Shown: positions 1 through 9,658, counted from the stretch's first letter. The stretch is DNA of 64,000 nucleotides from Nocardioides jiangxiensis (GCF_030580915.1 NZ_JAUQTA010000002.1:372001-436000), one strand, 5' to 3'. A program made the numbers and translations. Notes: generated by a model from the letters alone, not told the origin.

Positions 1-640
1 GCCGTTCGGCGACGCGCGCGGCGTCGCCGTCGTCGGCGTACACGGTGAGGAGCGCGGCCTGCACGTCGTCGCGGGCCTCGACCGGTGCGGCGAGGTCGGC
101 GCGCGGGGTGACGGCATACCCCTGGCGGGCGAGGTAGGCCAGGAACGAGTCGTAGACCGAGGGCCGGTCCATGGCAGCGGCGATGCGGTCGCGCTGCGTC
201 CCCGCGGGATAGTGCGAGAAGACGCTCGGGTCACGTCGCCCGAGGACGGCCTCCAGCTCGCGGAACTGTGCGGACTGGAAGCCGCTCGACTGCGCCAGCC
301 GCCCGCGGAAGCTGGTGAACTGCCGCGGCGTCATCGTCTCGAGCACGTCGACCTGGGCGACGATCGTCTTGAGGATGGTCAGGATCCGGCGCAGGGTGCT
401 CTCCGCGTGGGCGGTGCTGCCGCCCTCGAGGTTGCGCTGGAGGTGGGCCAGCTCGTGCAGGAGCTGCTTGAACCACAGCTCGTAGGTCTGGTGGATGACG
501 ATGAAGAGCAGCTCGTCGTGCTCGTCGGAGCGCGGGTGCTGGGCGGCGAGCAGGTCGTCGAGGGCGAGGTAGGAGCTGTAGGTGACCGCGGGGTGGGCGG
601 CACCGGGTTCGGTGTGGGATGTCACCTCGCCATCATGCAT
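1..640 (-). CDS. kynA: tryptophan 2,3-dioxygenase, N-terminal part (cut by window edge)
   Basis: Heme enzyme that opens the indole ring of L-tryptophan to N-formylkynurenine, the first step of the kynurenine route in the cytoplasm. The frame stays open to the left edge, giving about 213 codons of a protein usually near 280. Visible family signatures are YSSYLALDDLL near residue 20, HDELLFIVIHQTYELWFKQ near residues 35-55 and the TPRQFTSFRG segment that follows. The heme-ligating histidine lies in the missing part. The ATG at 640 gives M-H-D-G-E-V; a GTG at 625 is also possible. Its 5' end overlaps the upstream region of the divergent VOC gene. Confidence 0.92.
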   Translation of the reverse strand, partial: MHDGEVTSHTEPGAAHPAVTYSSYLALDDLLAAQHPRSDEHDELLFIVIHQTYELWFKQLLHELAHLQRNLEGGSTAHAESTLRRILTILKTIVAQVDVLETMTPRQFTSFRGRLAQSSGFQSAQFRELEAVLGRRDPSVFSHYPAGTQRDRIAAAMDRPSVYDSFLAYLARQGYAVTPRADLAAPVEARDDVQAALLTVYADDGDAARVAER

Positions 641-651
641 GGACGTCGGAG

Positions 652-657
652 TACCGT
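652..657 (+). promoter_or_regulatory. -10 element (TACCGT) of a probable leaderless VOC gene
   Basis: TACCGT is followed by 7 bases and then ATG at 665, the spacing expected when transcription begins at the start codon. It favours 665 over the in-frame ATG at 635. Confidence 0.5.
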
Positions 658-664
658 GCACGGC

Positions 665-1060
665 ATGGCCTGCCGCATCGGGGAGATAGTCCTGGACTGC
701 CGTGACCCGGAGCTGCTCGCCCGGTTCTGGTGCGAGGTCCTCGACTTCGTGGTGCTGGGCACCGAGGACGACGGGAGCATCGAGATCGGCGCCCGCGACG
801 GCTTCGGCGGCAGCCAGCCGACGATCTTCCTGAGCCGCTGCGCGGAGCCCGAGCCGAGCAAGCCGCGGCTGCACCTCGACCTCAACGCCACCGACCGCGA
901 CCAGGCCGACGAGCTCGAGCGGCTGCTCGCGCTCGGGGCCCGGAGGGCCGACATCGGCCAGACCGGCGAGGAGTCGTGGCACGTCCTCCAGGACCCGGAG
1001 GGCAACGAGTTCTGCCTGCTCCGGCAGCGGATCGCACCGCTGCGCGCCGCGGGAGCCTAG
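665..1060 (+). CDS. VOC family protein (glyoxalase/bleomycin-resistance-like)
   Basis: A 131-residue single vicinal-oxygen-chelate domain. It starts IGEIVLDCRDPELLARFW, the usual first beta-alpha unit, and ends with WHVLQDPEGNEFCLL, the second metal-side strand typical of actinobacterial glyoxalase-like proteins. Substrate unknown; many such proteins are detoxification enzymes or uncharacterised. The frame is open much further upstream, but that stretch lies antisense to the dioxygenase and is not conserved-looking, so the start was placed at 665. It converges with the minus-strand MurD-like gene, overlapping its stop region by 4 bases. Confidence 0.85.
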   Translation: MACRIGEIVLDCRDPELLARFWCEVLDFVVLGTEDDGSIEIGARDGFGGSQPTIFLSRCAEPEPSKPRLHLDLNATDRDQADELERLLALGARRADIGQTGEESWHVLQDPEGNEFCLLRQRIAPLRAAGA

Positions 1061-2397
1061 GGGGCGATCAGCTCGCACAGGTGGCGAGCGCGGTCGGCGT
1101 AGTCCCGGTACTCGTCGAACGACGGGGCGCCGGGGGAGAGCAGCACGACGTTCGCGGGGTTGGCGACCGAGAGGCCCCAGGCGACGGCGTCCGCCATCCG
1201 GGTGAACTCGATCGCCGCGTGCGGCAGGTCGATCGCGTGCTCGCGGCCGAAGCGTGCCCCGGCCGGGCCGATCAGCAGGAGGTGCACGGGGGAGTGCCGC
1301 CCGCGGAGGTACGCCGCCAGGGGTGACAGGTCGAGCCCACGGTCGGCGCCGCCGAGGATCAGGGCGACCGGCTCGTCGGGGAAGACCGAGAGGGCCGCGA
1401 TCACGGCTTCGGGAGCCGTGGCCAGCGAGTCGTCGATCCACCGCCGGCCGTCGCGCGACGGCACGGTCTCCATGCGGTGGGCGAGTGGTGCGAAGGTGCG
1501 CACCGCGTCGAGCAGCTGGACCGCGCGTGGGTCTCCGGACGTGATGTCGAGCGCGACGGCGACCGCGAGGACGGCCAGGGCGAGGTTGTGGGCGTTGTGG
1601 ACGCCGACCAGGGGGAGGTCTCCCGGAGCGATGGCGCCGACGCCGTCCCAGATGAGGCCGGACTGCTCGCGCGCCCCGATCGCGCGCCCCGGGTCCGTGC
1701 GGACGGCGAGGGCCGCGTCGCCCGCGGCGAGGACTCCCTGGCTGGGCAGGTGGGTCAGGTGCAGGGTCGCGCCCTCGGGCAGCGCGGCGATGATCCGGCC
1801 GACCAGCGCGCGGTCGTGTCCGGGAGCGACCACGAGCGAGGCGCCCTGCGAGACCAGCCGCAGCTTGTCGCTGAAGTACCGCTCCTCGGACCCGTGCCAC
1901 GGCAGGTGCTCGGGGAAGAGGGAGGTCACGACCGCGACCCGCGGCGACACCGAGATCGACTGGGCCTGGTAGCTCGACACCTCCATGACGACGGTGCCGG
2001 TGGCGGCTGCGTCGAGCAGGGAGACGCCGATGTTGCCGCCCAGCGACACCTCCTCGCCGAGCGCGCCCAGGAGGTGCGCGATCGCCGAGGAGGTCGTCGA
2101 CTTTCCCTTGGTGCCGGTGACGCCGATGGCACGGTCGGCGTTCTCGGAGAGCCAGAGGTCGGTGTTGGAGGTGAAGGCGACGCCGGCCGTGGCCAGCTCG
2201 GCGTAGAGCGGCGACGACACGGGCACGCCGGGCGACTTCACGACCACCTCGGCGGCACGGAGGACGTCGGCATCGGCGTCGGACTCGGCCACCGTGGCCT
2301 CGATGCCGCGGGCGCTCAGCGCGGCCAGGGCCGCACGGCCCTCGAGGCCGAGCCCCCAGACGGCGACCCGGCGGCCCTCGAGGTCAGAGAACCTCAC
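1057..2397 (-). CDS. murD2: MurD-type ligase, probably MurD2 (UDP-MurNAc-L-Ala:L-Glu ligase)
   Basis: Complete three-domain Mur ligase of about 446 residues. Seen: N-terminal Rossmann motif VAVWGLGLEG, P-loop GTKGKSTT near residue 95, GGNIGVSLLD, EVSSYQAQS, the PEHLPWHG metal/base segment, the carbamylated-lysine region SDKLRL, and the C-terminal SPGAPSFDEY loop. The canonical D-Glu-binding motif DDSKATN reads DDSLATA here (near residues 322-328), so the lysine that contacts the amino-acid substrate in classical MurD is absent. The gene is coupled to the upstream MurL-like gene, overlapping it by 14 bases if the GTG at 2397 is the start (35 if 2418). From the Xanthomonas precedent this pair would add L-Glu and then invert it. 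L-Glu specificity is inferred. Confidence 0.85.
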   Translation of the reverse strand: MRFSDLEGRRVAVWGLGLEGRAALAALSARGIEATVAESDADADVLRAAEVVVKSPGVPVSSPLYAELATAGVAFTSNTDLWLSENADRAIGVTGTKGKSTTSSAIAHLLGALGEEVSLGGNIGVSLLDAAATGTVVMEVSSYQAQSISVSPRVAVVTSLFPEHLPWHGSEERYFSDKLRLVSQGASLVVAPGHDRALVGRIIAALPEGATLHLTHLPSQGVLAAGDAALAVRTDPGRAIGAREQSGLIWDGVGAIAPGDLPLVGVHNAHNLALAVLAVAVALDITSGDPRAVQLLDAVRTFAPLAHRMETVPSRDGRRWIDDSLATAPEAVIAALSVFPDEPVALILGGADRGLDLSPLAAYLRGRHSPVHLLLIGPAGARFGREHAIDLPHAAIEFTRMADAVAWGLSVANPANVVLLSPGAPSFDEYRDYADRARHLCELIAP

Positions 2398-3739
2398 GGG
2401 CGGCCTTCTCGAGGGCACCGGTCAGGAAGTGCTGGTCGGAGAAGGTGAAGAGGGCCTCCACCTCCGCGTCGGTCACCACCGCCTCGCGCAGCGCGCGGTC
2501 GGTGACGAACGGGTGGGTCGACCAGTCGGGGTGGTCCTGCAGCAGCGTGTACGCCGCGCGGCACTCGCTCGGCTCGCCCACGCACTCGAAGGGCTTGTGG
2601 CCGTCGCCGATCGCGAGCAGGTCCAGGAAGAGGTGACGCAGGGGCCCTCCGTCGACGCCGTCGGCGAAGAGGTCCTTGCCGAAGATCGCCAGCATCTGCG
2701 AGGCGGGCACGAAGGGGGAGAGCATCAGGAAGACGAAGGTGCACTTGGGGCACTCGCCACACCAGTTCCGCCGGCGCGAGGCGTCGAGGTGGAAAGCGCG
2801 GTTGCAGGAGGTGAAGACGTCCAGGTAGGGCAGCTGCGCGAAGCGGCGGACGATCGCCAGCTCGGTCAGGGGCCGCAGGAACGACACGTAGTCGACGCCG
2901 TACGGCGAGACCGCCTCGCGCAGCAGCCCCTCGAACCCGATGCCCTTGCTCCACTGGTGGTTGACCTCGACGCCGTGCCACTCGAGGTTGCCGTAGGACG
3001 AGGACGCCTCGTTGGCGAAGACGACCGTGTCCTGGCCGCCGCGCAGCGCCGTCAGGCAGGCGATGAGCGAGTTGACCGCCGTCACCGGGACGTGGCCGTT
3101 GTGGGCGCCCGCCTCGTTGAGGGCGAAGAGCGCCGGGTCGAGCTTGCGGGAGGCCTGAGCGATCGGCAGTCCCGATGCCTCGGCCGTGCGGGTGATCGGC
3201 TCGTAGGAGTTGACCGAGAAGAGCTCGACGTCGGCCATGCGGCGTACGGCCTCGAGGGTGACGATGGAGTCCTTGCCGCCGCCCACGGCGACCAGCGCCC
3301 GCGCGTGGGTGGGCGCGACCGCCGCGGCAGCCGGCGCCGGCCGCTCCGGAGCGGTGATGGTCGGGAAGAGCGCGTCGGGGAGGTCGTTGCGGAACGCGAA
3401 CTCGGCGAGCCCGCCCTTCACGACCTCGGCGAGGAAGTGGCGCTCGGCGGGATCGAGGCCACCGGCCACGGAGATCGTCGCGGGCACCAGGGCCTTGTAG
3501 TACGACGTGCCGGCCGCGAGCGCGAGCAGGCGGGCCAGTGCGCGGAAGCCGTCGCCGACCGGGACCGGGGACTCGACCGCAGGCAGCGTCACGACCTCGG
3601 TGAACGCCGCCACCGGCCCGACCGTGGAGACGTGGGCGATCCGGTAGTCGAGCTCGATCACCGCTCCGTCCGGCGAGATCCGCGGCTCGTCGACGTGGAA
3701 GACGAGCTCGGCGGGGGCGACGTTCAGCAGGTCGGACAC
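2384..3739 (-). CDS. murL: MurL-type epimerase (UDP-MurNAc-L-Ala-L-Glu epimerase)
   Basis: 451-residue cytoplasmic protein with a PP-loop-like ATP site VGGGKDSIVT (residues 152-161), a central SSSYGNLEWHG segment and a cysteine cluster, Cys312 plus NWCGECPKC at 327-333. This combination, with a MurD-like ligase directly downstream, matches MurL. MurL converts the terminal L-Glu of UDP-MurNAc-L-Ala-L-Glu to D-Glu in an ATP-dependent reaction, replacing glutamate racemase plus classical MurD. GTG start at 3739 with a TAGGAT box six bases upstream suggests a leaderless message carrying murL-murD2. Older annotation would call it a hypothetical or ExsB-like protein. Function is inferred from family and context. 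Confidence 0.82.
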   Translation of the reverse strand: MSDLLNVAPAELVFHVDEPRISPDGAVIELDYRIAHVSTVGPVAAFTEVVTLPAVESPVPVGDGFRALARLLALAAGTSYYKALVPATISVAGGLDPAERHFLAEVVKGGLAEFAFRNDLPDALFPTITAPERPAPAAAAVAPTHARALVAVGGGKDSIVTLEAVRRMADVELFSVNSYEPITRTAEASGLPIAQASRKLDPALFALNEAGAHNGHVPVTAVNSLIACLTALRGGQDTVVFANEASSSYGNLEWHGVEVNHQWSKGIGFEGLLREAVSPYGVDYVSFLRPLTELAIVRRFAQLPYLDVFTSCNRAFHLDASRRRNWCGECPKCTFVFLMLSPFVPASQMLAIFGKDLFADGVDGGPLRHLFLDLLAIGDGHKPFECVGEPSECRAAYTLLQDHPDWSTHPFVTDRALREAVVTDAEVEALFTFSDQHFLTGALEKAAREVL

Positions 3740-3745
3740 GCGGCA

Positions 3746-3751
3746 ATCCTA
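3746..3751 (-). promoter_or_regulatory. -10 element (TAGGAT) of murL-murD2
   Basis: TAGGAT on the minus strand, 6 bases before the GTG at 3739. The fit suggests a leaderless mRNA for the MurL-MurD2 pair. Confidence 0.5.
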
Positions 3752-3772
3752 GGGGAGCGTCCCGGAGCGTCC

Positions 3773-3819
3773 GGGGCGTGACAACCGGTTCGCGCACCGC
3801 GTGTCACGCCCCGTACCCT
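3773..3819 (+). promoter_or_regulatory. aroG promoter region with 11-bp inverted repeat
   Basis: GGGGCGTGACA (3773-3783) and TGTCACGCCCC (3802-3812) form a perfect 11-bp inverted repeat separated by 18 bases. The right arm ends one base before TACCCT (3814-3819), a -10-like box lying 7 bases before the GTG of the DAHP synthase. The repeat would lie across the -35 zone, so an operator is more likely than an RNA attenuator. The regulator is unknown. Confidence 0.5.
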
Positions 3820-3826
3820 TGACCGT

Positions 3827-5191
<1,365 letters not shown>

Positions 5192-5194
5192 CGC

Positions 5195-6088
5195 TCAGCT
5201 GCCGAGCAGCAGGACGTCACTGATCGCGGTGGTGTCCTTGCCACCGCGGCCGTCGCCGGGCTTGCTCACCTTGAGCAGGGTCAGCTCGACCCAGCCGGTC
5301 TTCTCGGGTGCGACCTGCATGGTCTGCAGGTCGTCGGTGTCGACCAGGTCCTGCTGGATCGTGGTGCCGTCCGCGAAGCGCCACTGCACCTGCTCGATGC
5401 GACGGTTCAGCGGGTACCAGTCGACGCCGCCGTCGGTCTTGGCATAGCCGTTGACCAGCCCGACCGCGGTCACCGTGCGCTCGCCGCTGAACGTGAAGCG
5501 GATGACCGTGCCCGTGGCGTCACCTGCGAGCCGGTAGGCGGAGTCGCGCGTGCCGTCGAGCATGTTGGTCGCCGGATAGGGGACGCGGTGGCCCGCGAGG
5601 TCGGTGCCCGGCCGGATCGGCGCGGGAGCGTCCACGGTGGCCCCGCGCGCCAGGTCGGTGCCGGCGCGTCCGCTGTCGGAGGGCAGGGGAGTGCTCGCCC
5701 CGGTCGTCGAGGAGGAGGTCGTCGTGCTCGCAGACGTCGTGGCGCTCGCGGACGCGTGTCGCGCGTCGTCTCCGCCGTGCGCCAGGCAGCTGCCCAGGAT
5801 CACCGCGAGCACCACCCCGACGGTGAGGAGGACCCAGCCGGTCCAGTGCGGACGGTCGGAGGCCGGAGCGGCCGCCGGGGACGCGGCGTACGCCGGAGTG
5901 GGCCGGCCGGGGGACGCAGGTGCCTCCGGCGCAGTCGCAGCGGCAGCCGGTCCGACACCGACGACCGCAGGGGCAACGGAGAGGGCGTCGGCGTCGACCG
6001 GTGGCGTGGCGCTGCCGACCGGGGTACCGCAGTTGGTGCAGAACCGCCCCGCCCCGAGCTCGGCACCGCAGTTCATGCAGTACTTCAC
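5195..6088 (-). CDS. zinc-ribbon membrane protein with discoidin-like (NADase-type glycan-binding) C-terminal domain
   Basis: 297 residues. An N-terminal zinc ribbon, CMNCGAELGAGRFCTNCG, is followed by an Ala/Pro-rich linker, one membrane span (WVLLTVGVVLAVILGSCL, about residues 88-105), a Ser/Thr-rich extracellular linker, and a beta-rich C-terminal domain from roughly residue 165. That domain (NMLDGTRDSAYR, IRFTF, VTAVGLVNGY, WPL/NRRIEQ-type strands) matches the discoidin-like module found on many actinobacterial membrane proteins. A surface ligand-binding role is likely; the ligand is unknown. GTG start with TATGGT six bases upstream. It converges with aroG, with only 3 bases between the two stops. 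Confidence 0.8.
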   Translation of the reverse strand: MKYCMNCGAELGAGRFCTNCGTPVGSATPPVDADALSVAPAVVGVGPAAAATAPEAPASPGRPTPAYAASPAAAPASDRPHWTGWVLLTVGVVLAVILGSCLAHGGDDARHASASATTSASTTTSSSTTGASTPLPSDSGRAGTDLARGATVDAPAPIRPGTDLAGHRVPYPATNMLDGTRDSAYRLAGDATGTVIRFTFSGERTVTAVGLVNGYAKTDGGVDWYPLNRRIEQVQWRFADGTTIQQDLVDTDDLQTMQVAPEKTGWVELTLLKVSKPGDGRGGKDTTAISDVLLLGS

Positions 6089-6094
6089 CCGGGG

Positions 6095-6100
6095 ACCATA
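6095..6100 (-). promoter_or_regulatory. -10 element (TATGGT), probable leaderless start
   Basis: TATGGT on the minus strand sits 6 bases before the GTG at 6088 of the zinc-ribbon membrane protein. Confidence 0.45.
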
Positions 6101-6106
6101 ACCGAC

Positions 6107-6604
6107 TCAGCTCGCGCGATGCCGTCCGGTCACCGCCCCGCTGCGCTTCTCGGCCTCGACCCGGATGTCCTCGAGGTCCTGGGCGAGCATCTTGCGGGTC
6201 GCGTTGTAGCTGTGGCCGCCGAAGGCGTTCCACAGGACCTTCTCGGCCGGCGAGCGACCCGAGACGTCCATGGTGGCCGTCACCAGCAGCCGGGTCGTGT
6301 CGTCGCGGTTCGGCTGGATCGACCAGGCCGTGCGGATCGCGTCGTGGCGCAGCTTCGTCTCGTGCAGGGTCCGGCGCGGGGCGTCGCTCTCGGTGACGTG
6401 CAGCTCCTCCTGCCCGTGGTGGCCGAAGAACGTGCGCTCCTCGGACCAGGTGGTGCCCACGTCGTAGCCGCCGTCGGTGAGGAGGCGGGTCGACTTCACG
6501 CTGCGCAGGATGTCGGGGTGGTGCGGGATGTCCGTGAGGACCTCCCAGACCGCCTCGGGCGAGGCGTGGATGCTCGTGTTGAGATGGATGACGTGCCCTG
6601 TCAT
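6107..6604 (-). CDS. SRPBCC (START/Bet v1-like) family protein
   Basis: 165 residues beginning with VIHLNTSIHASPEAVWEVLTDI, the classic first strand and helix of the polyketide cyclase/SRPBCC fold, with later strands TTWSEERTFF, TLHETKLRHD and RLLVTATMDVSG, and a long C-terminal helix (MLAQDLEDIRVEAEKR). These proteins bind hydrophobic ligands in a central cavity; no substrate can be assigned. An AGGAGA ribosome site (about 6609-6614) lies 4-5 bases before the ATG at 6604, so unlike its neighbours this gene has a leader. It may be read from the same strand as the downstream zinc-ribbon gene, separated by 18 bases. Confidence 0.85.
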   Translation of the reverse strand: MTGHVIHLNTSIHASPEAVWEVLTDIPHHPDILRSVKSTRLLTDGGYDVGTTWSEERTFFGHHGQEELHVTESDAPRRTLHETKLRHDAIRTAWSIQPNRDDTTRLLVTATMDVSGRSPAEKVLWNAFGGHSYNATRKMLAQDLEDIRVEAEKRSGAVTGRHRAS

Positions 6605-6663
6605 GTCGGGTCTCCTGACGTCCGGCCCCCGCCGTTCCATCGTGCGCCCGGCCCGGGCAGGGA

Positions 6664-7566
6664 TCAACCCCGGGAAGCGGCCTCTGCGCGCAGCTGCTGG
6701 AGCGTGGCGAGGTCCTCCGCCGACTCGCGCGAGCCCGGCGTCTCGAGGATGAACGGCACACCCTCGGTCGCCGGGTGCGCGAAGAGCTCGCGGAAGGCGT
6801 CGCGGCCGATGTGGCCGGCGCCGATGTTCTGGTGACGGTCCTTGAAGGCACCGCGCACGTCCATGGAGTCGTTGGCGTGGATCAGCCGCAGCCGGCCCTC
6901 GCCGCCGATCTCGACGATCCGGTCGAGCGTCGCCGCCGCGCCACCCTCCTCGTCGAGGGGCGCACCGGCCGCGAAGACATGGCAGGTGTCGAGGCAGATG
7001 CCCGCCTTCGGATGCAGGTCGAGCGCGTCGAGGTATGCGGTGAGGTCCTCGACACCGGCGCAGAGGCTCCGGCCCTGACCTGCAGTCGGCTCCAGGAGGA
7101 GCCACGGCGCGTCGTCTCCCTCGAGCGTCTCGAGGATCGGCAGCAGGCCCTCGCGGACCTGGCGCATCGCTGCGTCGTACCGCTCGGAGGAGTCGCTCGG
7201 GTCGACGAACGACCCCGTGTGGACCACGACGCCCTCGGCGCCGATCTGGGCGGCTCGTCTGAGGTTGTGCGCCACGACGGCGATCGAGTTCTCGTACGTC
7301 GCGGGCGTGGGCGACCCGAGGTTGACCAGGTACGGCGCGTGGATGAACGCACGCGTGCCGGACTGTTCCAGCTCGGTGCGGAACGCCTTGTCCTCGGCGG
7401 GCTTGCCCGCGGAGAGCTTCCAGCCACGGGGGTTGCCGACGAAGACCTGCAGCGTCTCGTGGCCGATCTCGCGCATCGTGGTGAGGGCACCGGCGACGAG
7501 GCCCTTGCCGACCGGGACGTGGGAGCCGATGGGACGGGACGCAGCGGGATCAGCGGGGGAGAGCAC
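6664..7566 (-). CDS. nfo: endonuclease IV (AP endonuclease, deoxyribonuclease IV)
   Basis: Zn-dependent AP endonuclease of base excision repair, cleaving 5' of abasic sites. 300 residues with an AP2Ec TIM barrel: IGSHVPVGKGL at the N terminus, FVGNPRGWK, FIHAPYLVNLGSP, GVVVHTGSF (metal His), LLLEPTAGQG (metal Glu), CLDTCHVFAAG (Asp/His), LRLIHANDS, DRHQNIGAGHIG and a closing FILETPG with the last metal glutamate. All the metal-ligand blocks are present, so it should be active. GTG at 7566 has TAGGGT six bases upstream. Confidence 0.95.
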   Translation of the reverse strand: MLSPADPAASRPIGSHVPVGKGLVAGALTTMREIGHETLQVFVGNPRGWKLSAGKPAEDKAFRTELEQSGTRAFIHAPYLVNLGSPTPATYENSIAVVAHNLRRAAQIGAEGVVVHTGSFVDPSDSSERYDAAMRQVREGLLPILETLEGDDAPWLLLEPTAGQGRSLCAGVEDLTAYLDALDLHPKAGICLDTCHVFAAGAPLDEEGGAAATLDRIVEIGGEGRLRLIHANDSMDVRGAFKDRHQNIGAGHIGRDAFRELFAHPATEGVPFILETPGSRESAEDLATLQQLRAEAASRG

Positions 7567-7572
7567 CCGCAG

Positions 7573-7578
7573 ACCCTA
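7573..7578 (-). promoter_or_regulatory. -10 element (TAGGGT) of nfo
   Basis: TAGGGT on the minus strand, 6 bases before the GTG at 7566; leaderless arrangement. Confidence 0.5.
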
Positions 7579-7587
7579 GAGCACGCC

Positions 7588-9621
7588 TCAGACGAGGTAG
7601 ATCGTCACGGTGCTGCCCTTGGGGGCCTTCTCGCCCTCGCCGGGCTTCACCGACGACACGTAGCCGAGGCCGAGGTAGAGGTCGCTGTGCTTGACGCTGA
7701 CCTTGAAGCCGGCGTCCTCCAGCGTCTGCGTCGCCGCGTCGACCCCCATCGCGCGCACCCGCGGGATGGTGACCAGCTCGGGGCCCTTCGAGACGACGAA
7801 GGTGATCGTGTCGCCCTTGAAGGCGTCGCCCTCGGACGGATCCTGGGAGATGACGTCACCGGCGGCGACGTCGTCGCTGTACTCCTCGGACTTCTCGACC
7901 TTCAGCTTCTTCGACTTCGCCCACGCCGAGGCGTCCTTGAACGCCTTGCCGGTCCAGTCGACGACGGTGATCGGCTTCGGTCCCCGGCTGATGACCAGGT
8001 CGACCGCGGTGTCGCGCGGGACCATCTCGCCGGCCTCGGGCGTGCTCGTGATGACCCGTCCCTCGGGGACCGTCTCGTTGTACCGCTGGGTCGAGTGGCC
8101 GAAGTCGAGGTGGGTGTCGAGGAGCGCCTGCTGGGCGTCGTCCTCGGTCTTGCCGCGCAGCGTGGGGACGGCGTAGCGCTCCTTGCCCTTGGAGATCAAG
8201 GCGTGCACCGTGCCGCCGGGCAGGATCCGGTCCTGCGAGTTGGGGTCCGTGCTGATGACGTGCCCGGCAGCCACGGTCTCGCTGTACGCCGTGTCGCTGC
8301 CGTCGAACTCCAGGCCCGCGTCCTCGACCTTGGTCTCGGCCTGGCCGGCGGTCAGCCCGATCACGTCGGGTGTCGTCGTGTAGCGGGCGAAGCCGAACCA
8401 CCACGCGCCGATGCCCAGCAGCAGTGCGAGGACCAGGGCCGCGACCAGGAGCACCGGCCCGCGGCGCGAGCCGTGCGCGTGGTGCTCCCAGGGCTGTGCG
8501 ACCGCCGGCGTCGAGCGGGTCGCGGCGGACCCGACGACCGCGGTGCCCTCCCAGCCGTCGCCCTCCCAGCCCTCGTCGGTCGCCTGGTCGTAGAGCTCGT
8601 AGGCCGCGGACTCCTCCGTGGTGTGCTCGACGTCGTCGGGCTCCGCGTAGTCCTCGACGACCGGCACAGCGGCCGGCAGCGCGAGGTCGGCGAGCAGGTC
8701 CGGGTCCTCCTGGATGCCCGCGTCCACGGCGTTGCGGACGCGGCGCAGCTGCCGCAGCAGGATGCTGCCGTCGGCCGGGCGCAGGCTGCGGTCGCGCGCC
8801 GTCGCACGGGCGACCAGCGCGTCGACGTACGCCGGCAGGCCGGGGACCAGCTCCGAGGGCGCGGGGATGTCCTCGTGGACGTGCTTGTAGGCGACCTGGA
8901 TCGGGCTCTCGCCCTGGTGCGGCTTCTGGCCGGTGAGCAGCTCGTAGAGGACGACGCCCGCGGCGTACACGTCGGCGCGGGCATCGGCGCGACCGTCGAC
9001 GACGAGCTCGGGGGCGAGGTAGGAGACGGTGCCGATCAGCACACCGCCCGTGGCCGTGTGCTGGGTGTCGGCGCTGACCGCCTTGGCGAGGCCGAAGTCG
9101 GCGACCTTGACACTCTCCGCGGCCGCCCCTTCATTCGAGCGGGCGATGAGGACGTTCTCCGGCTTGATGTCGCGGTGGATCAGGCCCGCGCGGTGGGCCA
9201 CGGCGAGCGCCTCGACGACCGGCTCGAGGAGGGCCAACGCCCGCCGCGGCGGCAGGGGAGCCTCGGCGCGGATGACGTCGCGCAGGGTCTGGCCCGGGAC
9301 GTACTCCATGACCAGGAAGACCGTGTCTCCGTCGGTGCCCTGGTCGAAGACCGCCACCACGTGCGGGTGCGACAGGCGCGCGGCGGCGCGCGCCTCGCGG
9401 ACGAAGCGCTTCGCGAAGTCGTCGTCGGCCGAGCCGTCGCCCATGCCGGGGTGCATCACCTTCACGGCGACGGTCCGGTCGAGGCGGACGTCGGTGGCCT
9501 CGTAGACGGACGCCATGCCACCGCGCGCCACACGGGCACCGATGCGGTAGCGACCGTCCAGCAGACGCCCGATCATCGGGTCGCTGGGGTCCCGTTCGAC
9601 TCGAGGATCCACGGGCGTCAT
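7588..9621 (-). CDS. transmembrane Ser/Thr protein kinase with four PASTA domains (PknB/PknL type)
   Basis: 677 residues. Cytoplasmic Hanks kinase domain, about residues 20-285, with the glycine loop RVARGGMASVY, VAVKVM (ATP lysine), catalytic HRDIKPENV, DFGLAKA and an APE-type PELVVDGRADARADVYAAG. An acidic juxtamembrane linker precedes a single span, VLLVAALVLALLLGIGAWWFGF near residue 395. The extracellular part has four PASTA repeats (starting at TPDVIGL, YAVPTLRG, PITVVDWTG and TIPRVRAMG), which in PknB-like kinases sense muropeptides or lipid II. Position next to an Rv2175c homologue and aroG mirrors mycobacterial pknL, but PknL lacks PASTA domains; this gene may combine both roles. Likely a regulator of cell wall growth. 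Confidence 0.93.
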   Translation of the reverse strand: MTPVDPRVERDPSDPMIGRLLDGRYRIGARVARGGMASVYEATDVRLDRTVAVKVMHPGMGDGSADDDFAKRFVREARAAARLSHPHVVAVFDQGTDGDTVFLVMEYVPGQTLRDVIRAEAPLPPRRALALLEPVVEALAVAHRAGLIHRDIKPENVLIARSNEGAAAESVKVADFGLAKAVSADTQHTATGGVLIGTVSYLAPELVVDGRADARADVYAAGVVLYELLTGQKPHQGESPIQVAYKHVHEDIPAPSELVPGLPAYVDALVARATARDRSLRPADGSILLRQLRRVRNAVDAGIQEDPDLLADLALPAAVPVVEDYAEPDDVEHTTEESAAYELYDQATDEGWEGDGWEGTAVVGSAATRSTPAVAQPWEHHAHGSRRGPVLLVAALVLALLLGIGAWWFGFARYTTTPDVIGLTAGQAETKVEDAGLEFDGSDTAYSETVAAGHVISTDPNSQDRILPGGTVHALISKGKERYAVPTLRGKTEDDAQQALLDTHLDFGHSTQRYNETVPEGRVITSTPEAGEMVPRDTAVDLVISRGPKPITVVDWTGKAFKDASAWAKSKKLKVEKSEEYSDDVAAGDVISQDPSEGDAFKGDTITFVVSKGPELVTIPRVRAMGVDAATQTLEDAGFKVSVKHSDLYLGLGYVSSVKPGEGEKAPKGSTVTIYLV

Positions 9622-9658
9622 CGTACGGATGGCGGGTGGTCGCAGCCGTGCGGCGCGC

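Noticed and set aside
212..664. N-terminal extension of the VOC protein by 151 residues
   Set aside because: This stretch is antisense to tryptophan 2,3-dioxygenase, has no VOC features, and the -10 box at 652-657 supports the start at 665.
1057..2397. Plain classical MurD with D-Glu specificity
   Set aside because: Not excluded, but the MurL-like partner, the DDSLATA change and its place outside the dcw cluster favour MurD2.
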